Shown: positions 46,534 through 57,158 of the stretch, in pieces
Numbering within the stretch: the stretch's first letter is position 1
How the letters are laid out: the number at the start of each line of letters is the position of its first letter
Origin: Acanthococcus lagerstroemiae
Lineage: Eukaryota > Arthropoda > Insecta > Hemiptera > Eriococcidae
Length of the DNA: 64,000 nt
Direction of reading: 5' to 3'
Assembly: GCA_031841125.1 (NCBI GenBank)
Contig: CM063110.1
Coordinates: 19,277,626-19,341,625, forward strand
The notes under the pieces: generated by a model
The model's input: only the letters and a program-made list of their open reading frames with translations
Told to the model about the DNA's origin: nothing
Database searches by the model: none
Made by a program: the position numbers and the translations under genes

Positions 46534-47013
46534 CCTCGTAAAACTTTGTTGATACCTCCGCTATTTCTTCCTGATTATGAATCATTTTTCCTGTCTGATT
46601 CTTTAGTTCAGCATGATATCCCACCCTCCACTTTATTCATGTTTGACTTTTTTAATAAACCAGTTTTCTTCCAAAATTTCTTAGATTTTTTCTTTATCGT
46701 ATTTCTTAAAGTTTTCTCTAAATTTTCTTAACCGATTTTTTCATTTGTGTTAGTTTAATTTTTTCCAACCGATTTTTGTTATTCTTATGCGAAATATTGT
46801 CTTTTTTTTTTTTTAACTCGAGGGTTTGTTTTGCAGACTTTTTGCCTGTTTTTCATTCAGTCCTCGTCGCTCCAAACTCTTTAGTTATATTTTTTTATGC
46901 TTATGGACTATTTCGTTATCAAAGGCTTCCTTATTTTTTAGTTCCTCCAGCACAGATTTTACTTGTGACTCTATTCTTCTTTTTTACTGACTGGGATGGT
47001 TCACCTACCTCCA
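46534..47013 (-). pseudogene. LINE remnant, upstream part (split by the Bel-Pao element)
   Basis: The minus-strand translation, with stops and shifts, gives short LINE-like stretches ending EEIAEVSTKFYEDLYH. The target site of the Bel-Pao element lies within the codons for EDLYH, and the reading resumes without loss at 38672. It belongs to the same broad LINE group as the other remnants here (RTE-like by feel), not checked. Confidence 0.75.
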
Positions 47014-47215
47014 TATAATTGAAAAGATTGCTCCTATAGGTAATACTTAATGAAAATGAGCTACAACATAATAAGAATCATGTAAATTAATATCAATAAT
47101 TGAATTAGAATAATTCCAGTTATTCCTCCATTAGTGAATATAGAAATAAATCCTGCAATTCGTATGGACATAGGAGAAAAATTTAATTAATTTCCATTTA
47201 TAGCTAAAATTCATC
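47014..47215 (-). pseudogene. COX1: NUMT: nuclear fragment of mitochondrial COX1
   Basis: On the minus strand, with the invertebrate mitochondrial code and one shift, the translation gives LNFSPMSIRIAGFIS, MFTNGGITGIIL and NSIIDINLHDSYYVVAHFH, then VLPMGAIF. This is the COX1 region around the conserved VVAHFHYV helix. A TAA replaces the Tyr codon after HFH, and two bases seem lost before NSIID. The right end of the preserved COX1 touches the LINE sequence at about 47013. Only about 200 bp is present, so it is a transfer to the nucleus, not a mitochondrial contig. Confidence 0.85.
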
Positions 47216-47394
47216 CCCTCGCCGTTCCTGTGGTTGTTGTACTGAGCTATACGTGGGATGCTTAGTTCGCAACATGATGTTCGGTGGGCTGATGAAAAAT
47301 AAAAGCGTGACAGAATAGCTACATTTTTAATCAAGGAAGGGAACAAACAGGGTTTGGAAAGGGCTTCTCGACTATAAATAATATTTTTGTTCTA

Positions 47395-48650
47395 AACCAA
47401 GTTACTGAAAAAGCAAATGAATAAAATTTAGAAATTAAAATGCTCTACATTGACTTTTATAAAGCGTTCGTCTCTGTGGATCATAATTACTTGATAAAGG
47501 CACTAAAAAAATGGGACATAAAAAAGGGGTCAATCGAAATCTTACAAGTGTTATGAAAACTCTGCAGCAAGAATCAGTCTTAAAAATAAAGGGATGGTAA
47601 TTTTAAAAAAAAGAAGGGGGTTAGACAAGGGAATCCTTTATCGCCAAACCTCTTCAACAGTACTCTAGAAGAAATCTTCCGTAGTCTGAACTGGGATGGA
47701 AGGGTGATAAGAACTGATGGGGAATTTGTAAGCAGTCACCCGTCTTATTCAGTGCGGCTCTAGAAGAAGTTATGAGGAAAATGGATTAGGAGTCGAAGGG
47801 TTTACTCGTGAACGGAAACAGACTAAAGAATATTTAAGATTGCAGACGACATTGTGCTACTAGTGAGGTCCAAAAATGAATTAAAGGAAATGATAATTGA
47901 TGAGTGTAACGAGAGTGAAATAGCTGGTCTAAAAAACAATTTCAAAAAAACGAAAATTTTATCAAACAAAAATGGAGAATTGTTGGTTATTAATCAGAAA
48001 AAATCGAGATAATGAACGAAATCAAGTAATTTGAGGCAAATGATTACCTTTAACAAAAACCATAACTCGGAATTGGACACGAGAATAGCCTGCTCTTGGA
48101 AAAAATTTTGGTCGCTTAAAGAATATTGAAGGGAAATTTCTTATTAAAACACAATAAAGTGCAAATTTTGAACAGCTGCGTCTTCCCCACTCTGTCATGT
48201 GGGTGCCACACCTTGGTCGCTCATAAGAACGGAAGAAGAAATTTATAGTACATCAAAATAATGTAGGAAGAGCAATTCTGGGCATAAGGAGGAGAGACAG
48301 AATCAAGTTACCAAAATTAAAATCAAAATTGAAGTACAATATCAATTTCCTGCACGCGATAAGGCCACTGAAGTGGGATTGGGCTGGTCACGTGGCCAGT
48401 ATGGAAAACAGGAGATGGGCAAAAATATTATCGTTTTGGTTTATAAAGGGGGGGAAGAAAAGGGGGGAAACAAAAGACAAGGTGGAGGGACGAAATTGAT
48501 AAACTATTTGGCCATGGGTAGTACCAAAGAATAGCACAAAACAAGGGGGAATGGGGTCGCCTGGGGAGGCCTTTGCCCAACAGAGGACAACTTAACCTAT
48601 ACGCGAGGCTAAATAAATATTTATATTTAAGACTTAAAAAAGAATAATAA
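47395..48650 (+). pseudogene. Decayed LINE reverse transcriptase, + strand
   Basis: Broken frames give LYIDFYKAFVSVDHNYLIKA, RRGVRQGNPLSPNLFN and LSCGCHTLVAHKNGRRN, then RAILGIRRRDRIKLPKLK and PLKWDWAGHVASMENRRWAK, and finally KQKTRWRDEIDKLFG. These are in the normal order of a LINE of the RTE-like kind: finger and palm blocks, then the C-terminal region ending in RWRDE. Many stops and shifts are present and the YXDD-equivalent box is lost. The 3' end near 48650 has an aataataataaa tail. Confidence 0.85.
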
Positions 48651-48674
48651 TAAAGGCCATTTTGATTTGACTTG

Positions 48675-49190
48675 ATTGATTCTAAGCAATTTATGATACG
48701 AGGACGATATTATTCTGGAGCTGATGGGAATCGCGGAGGAGCAGCTAAGTGAGTGTAAAAAAGCCAGTCAAAGACTAAATGGAAATAAAATCTAAAATTA
48801 TTGGGAGGAAGGATGAGAAATGTGATAATAGATGATCAGGAGATAGAGGAGGTGAAATAAATGCACTATCTTGGGCAGATTGTTAGTTTTATAGACAGAA
48901 GTGACAAAGAAAAAGAAAGACGTACCTATTAAAATAGGATAGAATAATTTCTGGGCTCTTAAATTTTTCGTGAGAATCTAAACACTTCCCCTAAAATGAA
49001 AAGATTGCATAGCTCAACGGTACGAGTGTTCACCTACGGGGCTCAGGCGTAGTCCCTCACAAAAAAAAAAAAAAGTGCATGAAGTTAAAGACTATGCACA
49101 GATCAATAGTATGAAATCGGTAGGGATACGATGGGAAGATATAATTATAAAATGGTGGGAGGGAGCGAAATGGATACATAGTATCTAAAA
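48675..49190 (+). pseudogene. Second decayed LINE fragment
   Basis: Broken frames include EDDIILELMGIAEEQLSECK, VIIDDQEIEEVK, YLGQIVSFIDRSDKEKERR and VFTYGAQA. This is the stretch from the DD box to the conserved TYGA(Q)TW block. It starts right after the 3' tail of the previous LINE. The product would be a reverse transcriptase; nothing here is intact. Confidence 0.75.
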
Positions 49191-49499
49191 ATCCCCACGT
49201 CGATATTTTTCTTAAAACGTGATAATTTCAAAAATATAATAACCAAAATCATAGCGGCTCCAAATTTTAAAATAACCAGACGCGTGCTCCGAGCTTCTTA
49301 CAGGAGGGGGGGGGCAGTGGTAACCCTGCGTGAACTTTTTTTTTAAATGTTTTTTTTCGATATACTTTTAAAATCTTTTAATTACTTTACTTCCATTTGG
49401 CATATAAATTTATTGTATCTTTGCCTTGCTCCTCCTGTAATTGACCGAAAGGCTGTTGGAGGAAAATACATATTATTGTTATATTAAAAAAAAAAATGA

Positions 49500-49990
49500 A
49501 AAAAAAATATGTAGGGCACTTGGCGCGAGCATATAACAGCAGATGGGGCGGACGGGGCCTATAATTACTTGATTGGATGCCTTATGACTGGTAAAAACAA
49601 AGGCAGACGTGCAGTTAGATGGAAAGACAAGCTCATCAAATAGGAACGCAACCAGAACTTTTTATTTAGGGGGGAGGGGGGAACTTAGGCAGGAGTGAAA
49701 TTTCGATTTGGTACTTGTCTGACTTGGTCATGAGCTGTAAATTTGTTCGAACCTACAACGCAGCAGGCTATCGGCATCAATTTTTTCTCGTTTCAAAAAA
49801 AAATTAAAGAATTTTGGAGGAGCTATAGCCTCCTAGCCCCCTTTTTGGTTGCACCCTTGTCATCAAAGAATTGGGGCCATTGTGGCAAAGATTAGCATGG
49901 GATAAAAGAAAATGTTAGGGTTATGTGGAAGCCTATGCCCAAAAATGGGCGGAGGAGAGGCGGCCCTCGAGAGCCACTGCACTTACAAAC
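49500..49990 (+). pseudogene. LINE C-terminal fragment interrupted by a MITE
   Basis: The translation reads KYVGHLARAYNSRWGGRG and GRRAVRWKDKLIK up to 49640. It then resumes after the MITE at 49860 as KELGPLWQRLAWDKRKC and VEAYAQKWAEERRPS. The pattern is the LINE C-terminal end (GHLAR, RW.D, W..A..R..W). It may belong with the fragment at 48675-49190. Confidence 0.75.
49641..49859. mobile_element. hAT-type MITE inside a LINE
   Basis: 219 bp with ends TAGGAACGCAACCAGAA and TTTTTGGTTGCACCCTTG (inverted repeats). The 8-bp duplication tcatcaaa is perfect on both sides (49633-49640, 49860-49867). It splits a LINE reading frame exactly. Confidence 0.92.
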
Positions 49991-51328
49991 GCTGTAAATA
50001 AATAAAATATATCTCTCAAATATGATACCATTTTTTGTTAGACGTCACGTGAAAGAGAATCATCAACCTAACAAATCGGCCCTTATTGGAACACGATTGT
50101 ACATTTTTATTTATTCGCGTATTTATATCCAAAACAATGAAGTCTCTTATACACCGAAATACAAGTGACTCCAACGTCCACGGTTAATAAATACCTGGTA
50201 TGTATGTTCAGGGGAAAAAATGAAGTATAACGATAAAATGATTCAATTTTAGGATTCGTGAAATATTTCGGATCATAAAGGAAGAATTTTCGGGCGCAGA
50301 AAATGAATAAAAAAAAAAGAAAACGGAGGCGTGGAGGAGCTATGTCGGCGTCCGTCATGGTCGAGCGTTTCGACAGTAATATCATCTTTACTCGGTGAAC
50401 GAATAGAAAATCGGGGGTCTGGGGGAAGGCGTCTAGGGACGCATTGTGCGTACTTAAATGTCAGCGAATGCATTTAAAATTTTTGAACCGGAACGCCTAA
50501 GTATTTGCCCTTGATACAAAACACATTATATTCTTCATCCCTTAGAAAATTAATTTTTGTCGCATCAGTTGACATGTAATAACAAAAACAGGACGAGCTT
50601 TCGTATAGCTGCTGCTACCTTCTTTTTTTTTTTATCTACTCGTTTCGCAAAAGTTGGAGTTAATTAAATACGAGTTTATGGGGAGGTAATTCGCGACCGG
50701 GGTTCGATGGCGGAGCATAAGTTGGCGGTTAAAAGTAATTTGAAGGAAAAAAAAAGTAATTTAAAAAATAATAAACATTGAATGGTACTTTAAAAATAAT
50801 TTGGCAAACACTTCCGGGAAAAATGCAAAATCATGTTACTAACTTACTATCCCACATGATGGGAGTCTTCCTTTCTGGTAACTTGACTGTATTATGGCAC
50901 AATATCTTTAGACACGAGTGAAGTGAAGAAACTGAAACCAGGATTTCATAACTCCATCTCTTCCTCTTGACTATATTCTTCCACCGCGACTCAAACCGCA
51001 GATATGTAATAGCTCTCCCTTTCAAACCCTCAAACGTTTCGAGTTATCACCGAACTTCGCACCGAAAGTCGACGTAAGTTCGAGTGACCCTCCGACTCTC
51101 CTGCGCACGCTGATGAGATGACCCGCCACGTATTTGTTTTATTTATTTCTTTTCACTTTACCCGAGCCCGATCGACGTGCAATTTCGAATTTCCTTCCGC
51201 ACGATACGTTACTCGAATTCGCCTCAATCGCGCGTGCAACATCACGTGTCCATGAAAATTCGCGTGTTCGCGAGGCGGTCGCGGACGCACTCTCACTAAC
51301 CGATCGGTTTCGTTTCTTCTGTTCGCAG
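49991..51328 (+). promoter_or_regulatory. Sequence upstream of the first recognised NR4A exon; possible 5' untranslated exon
   Basis: No coding sequence is convincing here. At 51073 a strong donor (TCGAC|GTAAGT) lies 256 bases before the acceptor of the first recognised NR4A exon, so sequence ending at about 51072 could be a 5' untranslated exon. The frame into the donor has no ATG, so it cannot supply the start codon by itself. A palindromic TCACGTGA (E-box) overlapped by a GACGTCA half-CRE lies at 50041-50052. No TATA box was chosen. All of this is inference from short motifs. Confidence 0.25.
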
Positions 51329-51926
51329 ACATTCTCGAACAACAATTTATCGGACCTACTAACGCCGCCATATTCAGAAGACACCAATGGCCTCGGACTC
51401 TCGGACGACCTAGACGCGTTCTCCGAAATCTCCTTGACTCAGTCGTCCGCCTGCAACACGCCGGAGCCGGCTTCGCTGCCCAGCTTCCAAGAGACGTACG
51501 CCAACCTCGGCTTCAAAATGGAAGAGGATCACTTCAACTTCGGCAACCAAATCCCGTTTCCGCACTCCGGACAGCCGTCAGTCCCGCTGTCCGCGCAATG
51601 CCCACCGACCAGCTGTGGCGTGCAGTACGACTTCGGCCAGCTCTTCTCGCCGGTCTCCAACTCTTGCTTCCAAAGTGGCCAGCCGCTGTACGGACACGAG
51701 GCGCACCTGCACGCTCCCATGCACCAGTCACACTCGTACCCGACGCAGCCGTCGCAGTCGGTCTTCGAAGCGCCGCCACCGGTGACTCCGCAGCTCGACC
51801 AACTGCCCTATAACATGTCGGGGTACGGGATGTGAACCCAATGGGCGAGATGCCGGTGTCGCCGAACGTTGGGCTGAAACAGCGCCGCAGTTCGGCTGCC
51901 TCCCAGCGCAGCCACCAGTTGTTGAG
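51329..51926 (+). CDS. Hr38: NR4A exon: N-terminal activation region, with an internal frame break
   Basis: The exon begins after a clear acceptor (ttctgttcgcag) and ends at the donor GAG|GTAATG. Its first 168 codons read TFSNNNLSDLLTPPYSEDT and continue through LPSFQETY, a block recognised from NR4A N-termini, then a Ser/Pro/Gln/His-rich stretch typical of an AF-1 region. At 51833-51835 the frame meets TGA directly after GYGM. From 51836 the next frame is clearly coding (NPMGEMPVSPNVG, then QRRSSAASQRSHQLL) and is the frame that splices correctly to the next exon. One base therefore appears to be missing near 51830-51834. There is no in-frame ATG before the conserved block, so the start codon must lie in an upstream exon. 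Reading the frame on from 51134 is a non-ATG extension through the intron and is not accepted. Confidence 0.88.
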
Positions 51927-53630
51927 GTAATGTCGCTCACGAATCACAATATTAAGGGCTGAGGACATGGGCGGCAGCTTCAGCGGTGCTCACCGACTGT
52001 AGCACCTGACGAGAGTTTTCGAGCACCACGTGGGAAAATTAATATCTTAGGTGGACGGGGAAGGTAGAAGTATCTCAAAAGACTCGGAGAGGGGAGTAGA
52101 AAGTCGAACCAAATCGAGCACCACATGAGAAAAATAAAAGTTGCCGCCTATGGCTGAGAGATTTGTTTTCAGAACAAAAATCACAGTCACGAGATCAGTA
52201 AAGTTTGGTCCAGTTAAGAAACATAATCTACAACCCGCAGTACACATCCATAATGGGCATTGTGAAATTAGAAGGGAAGGACGAATTCAAGAACACGTTA
52301 TCACCGCCGTGAAAAAATTATTTTTCTTAACTAGACCAGACCTAAGAGTCACTTTTCTTCAGTGTGTATCAGTACAAAACGCGAGATTGTGTGCCAAGAA
52401 TTATGTAGAAGTTGCTTACGCTCCAAGTATAGGTTAGAATGTCCCGTTCTAGAAGTATTCAAGTCGCCATTAAATCGTATGACGATTGATGATTAACTGA
52501 TTTCGGAACAGAACAAAATTTCAAAAAGGATTTCCAGTAAAATTTTGACTGAAGTAGTTTTGGAAGTGTGCTCCTCAATCTCTGTGTCTTCCTGTCAAAT
52601 ATTACCTATTCTGAAACTGGCCCGTGGTTACTGAACATAAATTAGTACGATGGGTCAGTATTCATACCTGTCTTTCTTGTGAGAAAATAATATCAGCGCG
52701 TAGATGCACCCAATATGATGTTACGCACATACCCAATAGTGCGGCCCAAACGAAATAGTGCACTGCAATCCAGTTGTGCACTCAAGTGAAGTGGTGCACC
52801 CAGGTGAAGTAGTGCACTTCAAGCCGACCTTGCACACAAATCAAACAGTCACTTCAATCCAGTTGCGCGCATAATTGAAGTATCTTTCAAAGCATTCTAA
52901 CTGTGGTTAAGACTGGGTAGCTGAAGTCAAGGGTTCCATATTGGGGTGAATCACAGAATAACCTTTTGAGAAGGCTAATAGTGGTTAGCTACATTAGCGT
53001 AGAAGTGATACTCATACTCTATATAACGTAGTCACCAGTGGCGTAGCCAGGATTTTTCCAAGGAGGGGGACCAGCAAAATTTTGGGCGGGGGGGGGGTAC
53101 ACCTAACATGAACTGTATGTTTTTACATTGACGTATCAGTATGTTGTGCTTTTCAACTTCAGTTATGTAACTGGATTTAAATTTCATTTCGCGCATTCAT
53201 TGTGATACTGCCAGCATATAAAAAAATTCTCATCTCAAGGGGGGATTCATCCCTCTAATCCCCCTCCCCTTAGCTACGACACTGGTAACAACTGAAAGTA
53301 CATAATTTATTTTAGGATTGTGCGATTTTCCGTTGTTTTTGTTCCAGGGGGTAGTTTAGTTATTGCAAGAACTTACCATCTTTCGACTGTTAATCCTGTT
53401 GCGTGTAATACATGATGAAAATGTTTCATGACTGTAGTTTCCTGAATTCCATTCAAAATGCATTGTCTTAACAGATTACTCCAAGCGTTCAGCATCTCCC
53501 CAGCCCGTTTTATAGTGCTTACATAGTGACCACAGCAACGAGCCATACATTGCTTTCATGCATCTCATATCTCCGTATTTCTTCTCTGCAATCATTATCC
53601 ACTTTTTTTTTTTTTTTTGAAAAATTTCAG
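51927..53630 (+). other. NR4A intron (1.7 kb)
   Basis: Bounded by GTAATG and aaatttcag. It contains one hAT-type MITE (53036-53284). At 52745-52870 a stretch repeats short phrases of the type aagtagtgcac / cagttgtgcac several times. The rest shows no coding or structural signal. Confidence 0.9.
53036..53284. mobile_element. hAT-type MITE, CAGTGGCGTAGCCAGG family (intronic)
   Basis: Ends CAGTGGCGTAGCCAGGAT and TAGCTACGACACTG. Flanks gtagtcac and gtaacaac match at five of eight positions, an eroded duplication. Contains a G run near 53090. Confidence 0.85.
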
Positions 53631-53941
53631 CAACAACGAATTGCCCAAACTAAGAATTCCAGTACCCGGATCAAGTAACATGGGCTCGATAGCTAGTCCC
53701 GGAGGGGTGCCTGCGTCGCCGCGCGGAGCCATTACTTCGATGTCGTCGTCGCATTTTGACGCGGGAACCAATGCCCCCGCGATGGCGCCCGTGACCACGT
53801 CGAGTTCCAATGCCGGTCGTTCCTACCCTGCTGTTCCGTCAACTTCGCATAATACGACTCCGTCTTCGCAGTTGTGTGCCGTCTGCGGCGACACGGCCGC
53901 CTGCCAACATTACGGGGTGCGGACCTGCGAAGGTTGCAAAG
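53631..53941 (+). CDS. Hr38: NR4A exon: linker and first zinc finger of the DNA-binding domain
   Basis: The acceptor is a T-rich tract followed by aaatttcag; the donor is AAAG|GTACGT. The exon encodes [14 protein letters not shown], a Ser/Ala/Thr/Pro-rich linker, then [20 protein letters not shown] and CKG. This is the first C4 zinc finger with the four cysteines in place and the P-box CEGCKG that sets recognition of AAAGGTCA-type half-sites. The split after the first base of the glycine codon of CKG puts the intron inside the DNA-binding domain, between the two fingers. The preceding linker is Ser/Thr-rich and probably disordered. The frame is unbroken. Confidence 0.97.
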
Positions 53942-54163
53942 GTACGTGCAGATAATTTAGTTCTAGATTCTCTAGAGTACTGAGCCATACTTGCTTGGAA
54001 TATGTTGACAAGTCTCTGGAGTACATAAATGGAAAAGGAACAAAGGAAGTCTGGAACTCTTTATAGAAACCGGTATGGGTGCTCTAGAAATTCCAGATAT
54101 TCGGTTACTAGAAACCTCGTTGCTAGGAATTTGAATCAGAACGTCTAGTACTTGCTGTGAATT

Positions 54164-54307
54164 GACGTAGCCAGGAGGCGGTCTGGAGACCCCCTTGCGA
54201 TTTTGTAAATTAGTGGTTTTCCTAATTTTAGCACCCCTCCAACACCCCTCCCCCTTTGGTAATTACCAGACCTCTTTCGAACACTAGGCTGGTTACGCTA
54301 ACTAACA
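54164..54307. mobile_element. hAT-type MITE, eroded (intronic)
   Basis: The interior (cccccttgcgattttgt, ctttggtaattaccag, gaacactaggctgg) matches the copy at 56686. The ends are trimmed (GACGTAGCCAGG and CTGGTTACGCTAAC). The flanks tgtgaatt at 54156-54163 and 54308-54315 are identical. Confidence 0.75.
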
Positions 54308-54881
54308 TGTGAATTGTAGAAGTTTTGAATGGTTTTAGTTATTGCGTAGGCCGCGAGTACAAAGTTGAAGAGGGAAGTTCCAATTTTGCTTGTAAATTGC
54401 ACGGCGAACATTTTGAACTTTGTGAATAAACAGTTAAGAAGACGTCCTTACGCCAGAAATGCTCTTGAGACGTAAAAATCAAATGGCAAAGTGTGCTAAA
54501 CGGTGTACCGTTCTTTGTTCTTCAGCATACTGAATTCTATTATTGTTAAAATGTCAAAGAGAATACTACCTGTACATGGGGTGAACAAGATTAAGTAACT
54601 AGATTTTTACAAACTTTGAATACTGGATATTGGGAAATATCTGATGGCATATACACCTCCACATAAAGCAAAGAAACTTATTAGGTAGTCAGTATGGTGC
54701 AAGAAGACCCTCTAAGTCTAGTTCATACAAAAACTTATTCTATTGTTGACATTCAAAATCAGTCAGTTTTTCAAATTGACATTATGATCGAATTTTCTAT
54801 TTTGAAGTCGATGCATAATTTAATCGAAAAGTCGATGTCAATATGGTAACTCAACTTGCGCATTGAATTCTGGGTACCAAA

Positions 54882-55161
54882 CAGTGGCGGATCTATGGGG
54901 GTGTTTTTTGGGGGTTCGGACACCCTCTTCGGGCCGAAGAAGAAAAAAAAAAACCGCCTGAGTGTTGAGTTTTTCTCCTGTTTTTGAGTATTTGCAGCAC
55001 TACAGTCTACAATATTCATTTTGAAACGATTTAATCACATTATGAAACTTGTCTTCAGAAACTATTTAAAATGACATCCATCTCAGTTTTCTAGGGGGCG
55101 GAGGTGGAAAAAGTTTTATTTTCAAAACACCCTCCTTGGAAAATTTTTAAATCCGCCACTG
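54882..55161. mobile_element. hAT-type MITE, CAGTGGCGGATC family (intronic)
   Basis: Ends CAGTGGCGGATCTATGG and AAATCCGCCACTG with a perfect 8-bp duplication gtaccaaa (54874-54881, 55162-55169). 280 bp. Confidence 0.92.
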
Positions 55162-55952
55162 GTACCAAAGTTGGTCCCACTGTCGAATTAAGAAAGAGGT
55201 GATTTTTTTCTGTCGATATTTGTTTTGGTGAGAGTGTTACAATCTTGAGACTACACCACCGAGGTTCCTCAAGTAACGGGATTTGAATCTCAGTTAATAC
55301 AAATATTAACTTTTCCATCAACATTTAAAATCTGTCTGTTTTTCAACTCGACATTGAGGTCGAATTTGACATAGAATCCGATGTAAAAGTCACTTACCGT
55401 GTTGATATCAACTTGTTGATCGAATTTCATATTGAGGTCGACGCAAAGTTCAATCCAAATGTCGATATTAACTTCATAGCTTTTAATTTTGTGCCAGTGG
55501 AGGGTTTTCCTCTGGACATGTGTTTTGAAGGGTGTGGAGTTAAGTTATAGAACTGATGCTCCCTAAGAAGACGTTTAAAACATGGTTGATACAAAAATCG
55601 ATTCTTTTGTCAACATTAAAAATTCATCTTTTTTTGACGATATTGTGATTGAATTGGACGACGAACGACTTCGACTTTTGGACATAATTTTACATCTACG
55701 TCAATGTTTAACGATTTTAATGTAGTATCTTCCCTTCTGTATCAAGTTTAACTACAATTACGTATCAAGAAGTGACGGACTAACGGATCTTGCTTCTCGG
55801 CATTTGTTTCGAGGGTCTTTGCTCAGTATTTCTGCACTGGCTAGTGAATGTATAAACTAACGCAGTGCTCTTCTTGCCAAACTCCAAATATTGACTGCAT
55901 CTCTCAAACCGAACTTCTTCGCGAAATGAAGCTCTGTTTTTTATGTTCACAG

Positions 55953-56254
55953 GATTCTTCAAAAGAACGGTTCAAAAGGGCTCCAAGTACGTGTGTTTAG
56001 CCGAGAAGGCCTGTCCTGTGGATAAACGCCGACGCAACCGATGCCAGTATTGCCGCTTCCAAAAGTGCCTATCCGTTGGTATGGTCAAGGAGGTAGTGCG
56101 AACAGACTCGCTGAAAGGTCGCCGCGGACGCTTACCGTCGAAGCCAAAGTCACCACAAGATTCACCTCCTAGTCCGCCAGTCAACATTGTATCGGCTCTA
56201 GTCCGGGCGCATGTCGATACGACCCCCGATTTGTCTTCTTTAGATTACTCTCAA
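55953..56254 (+). CDS. Hr38: NR4A exon: second zinc finger, A-box and hinge
   Basis: The acceptor is ttatgttcacag, the donor TCTCAA|GTAAGT (phase 0). The translation runs [20 protein letters not shown], then [19 protein letters not shown], which is the second C4 finger. It is followed by [20 protein letters not shown] and RLPSKPK, the C-terminal extension (A-box) that contacts the minor groove in NR4A receptors. A hinge of about 45 residues rich in Pro and Ser ends in LSSLDYSQ, a sequence typical of the hinge-to-LBD junction in this family. This block fixes the identity as NR4A rather than another nuclear receptor subfamily. Confidence 0.98.
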
Positions 56255-56685
56255 GTAAGTTCCCCATCGTTGACTGGTTCTTAGATGCTGAACTCGGGTG
56301 TATTATTATGGAAACTCTACTAGACACTAGAATATTGCATTGTGTAGAATGTGAACAACGGCAAGTTTGCATTCCAATATGCGTGCGTGTTTGTGTGCAT
56401 GAAGAAGTAGAACGAATTGAGGCATCGCTTTACGAGAGAAATTCGAGAGAATCTGTAGGGAGACTACAGGATTTTCGAATTACCGACTCAAAGAAGGTCA
56501 CTGCTATTGAGTAATTCAATCCAATAGTTGGCCCGCAGAGTACGCCTGTACAGAGCCCCCTGCAAGACCAGTAACCAACAGAAATTCAACCATTAAAGCA
56601 AATCCGAGCACATGAGAATATTCGTTTCCGATCTGCAACCGACCACGTCCGTCAGCCAGAAATAGTAAAAATTTTAGATTTCAGT

Positions 56686-56833
56686 CAGTGACATAGCTAG
56701 AGCCTGGACCCCCCCCCCTGCGATTTCGTCAAATGTGATTTTTCTGATTGTGGCATTCTCTCAAACACTCCCTCCTCCTTTGGTCAATATTACCCCCCTC
56801 CCCCGGTCGAACACTAGGCTGGCTACGTCACTG
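56686..56833. mobile_element. hAT-type MITE (intronic), same subfamily as 54164
   Basis: Ends CAGTGACATAGCTAG and CTGGCTACGTCACTG, perfect 8-bp duplication atttcagt (56678-56685, 56834-56841). 148 bp. Confidence 0.93.
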
Positions 56834-57123
56834 ATTTCAGTTATTACTGATGGTTGATTGAATTCGATTCGTATTAAGTTTGTATTGTTTGGTTCTGATG
56901 TGGTCTTGGAGTAAGTTTGCTGTCTTGCAGGATGCTGTGAAAACACCCTTACCTCTACCGAAACTGATGAGGTACAAGTCTTGTTCACATTGAATGTGTC
57001 TCATGGTCAACTGGAAACTGTAATTCTAGGCTTAGACTGCAGAACTGATCGCTTCTAATCTACTACAGCATCTTGTCTCTATCTCTCCGTCCATTTGAGA
57101 TCGAATATGTTTTAAAATATTTT

Positions 57124-57126
<3 letters not shown>

Positions 57127-57158
<32 letters not shown>
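57127..57158. repeat. CT dinucleotide microsatellite
   Basis: About 15 CT units in the NR4A intron before the ligand-binding-domain exon. Confidence 0.95.

Larger units (their letters stand above)
53942..55952 (+). other. NR4A intron (2.0 kb) inside the DNA-binding domain
   Basis: It separates the two zinc fingers. It holds two MITEs (54164-54307 and 54882-55161) and diverged pieces of the self-complementary repeat family (about 54740-54881 and 55170-55745) seen again in the 6-kb intron. Confidence 0.9.

Noticed and set aside
51134..51328. Open frame extending the first NR4A exon leftwards
   Set aside because: It starts at a TTG, crosses a strong splice acceptor at 51327-51328, and its residues lack NR4A similarity.
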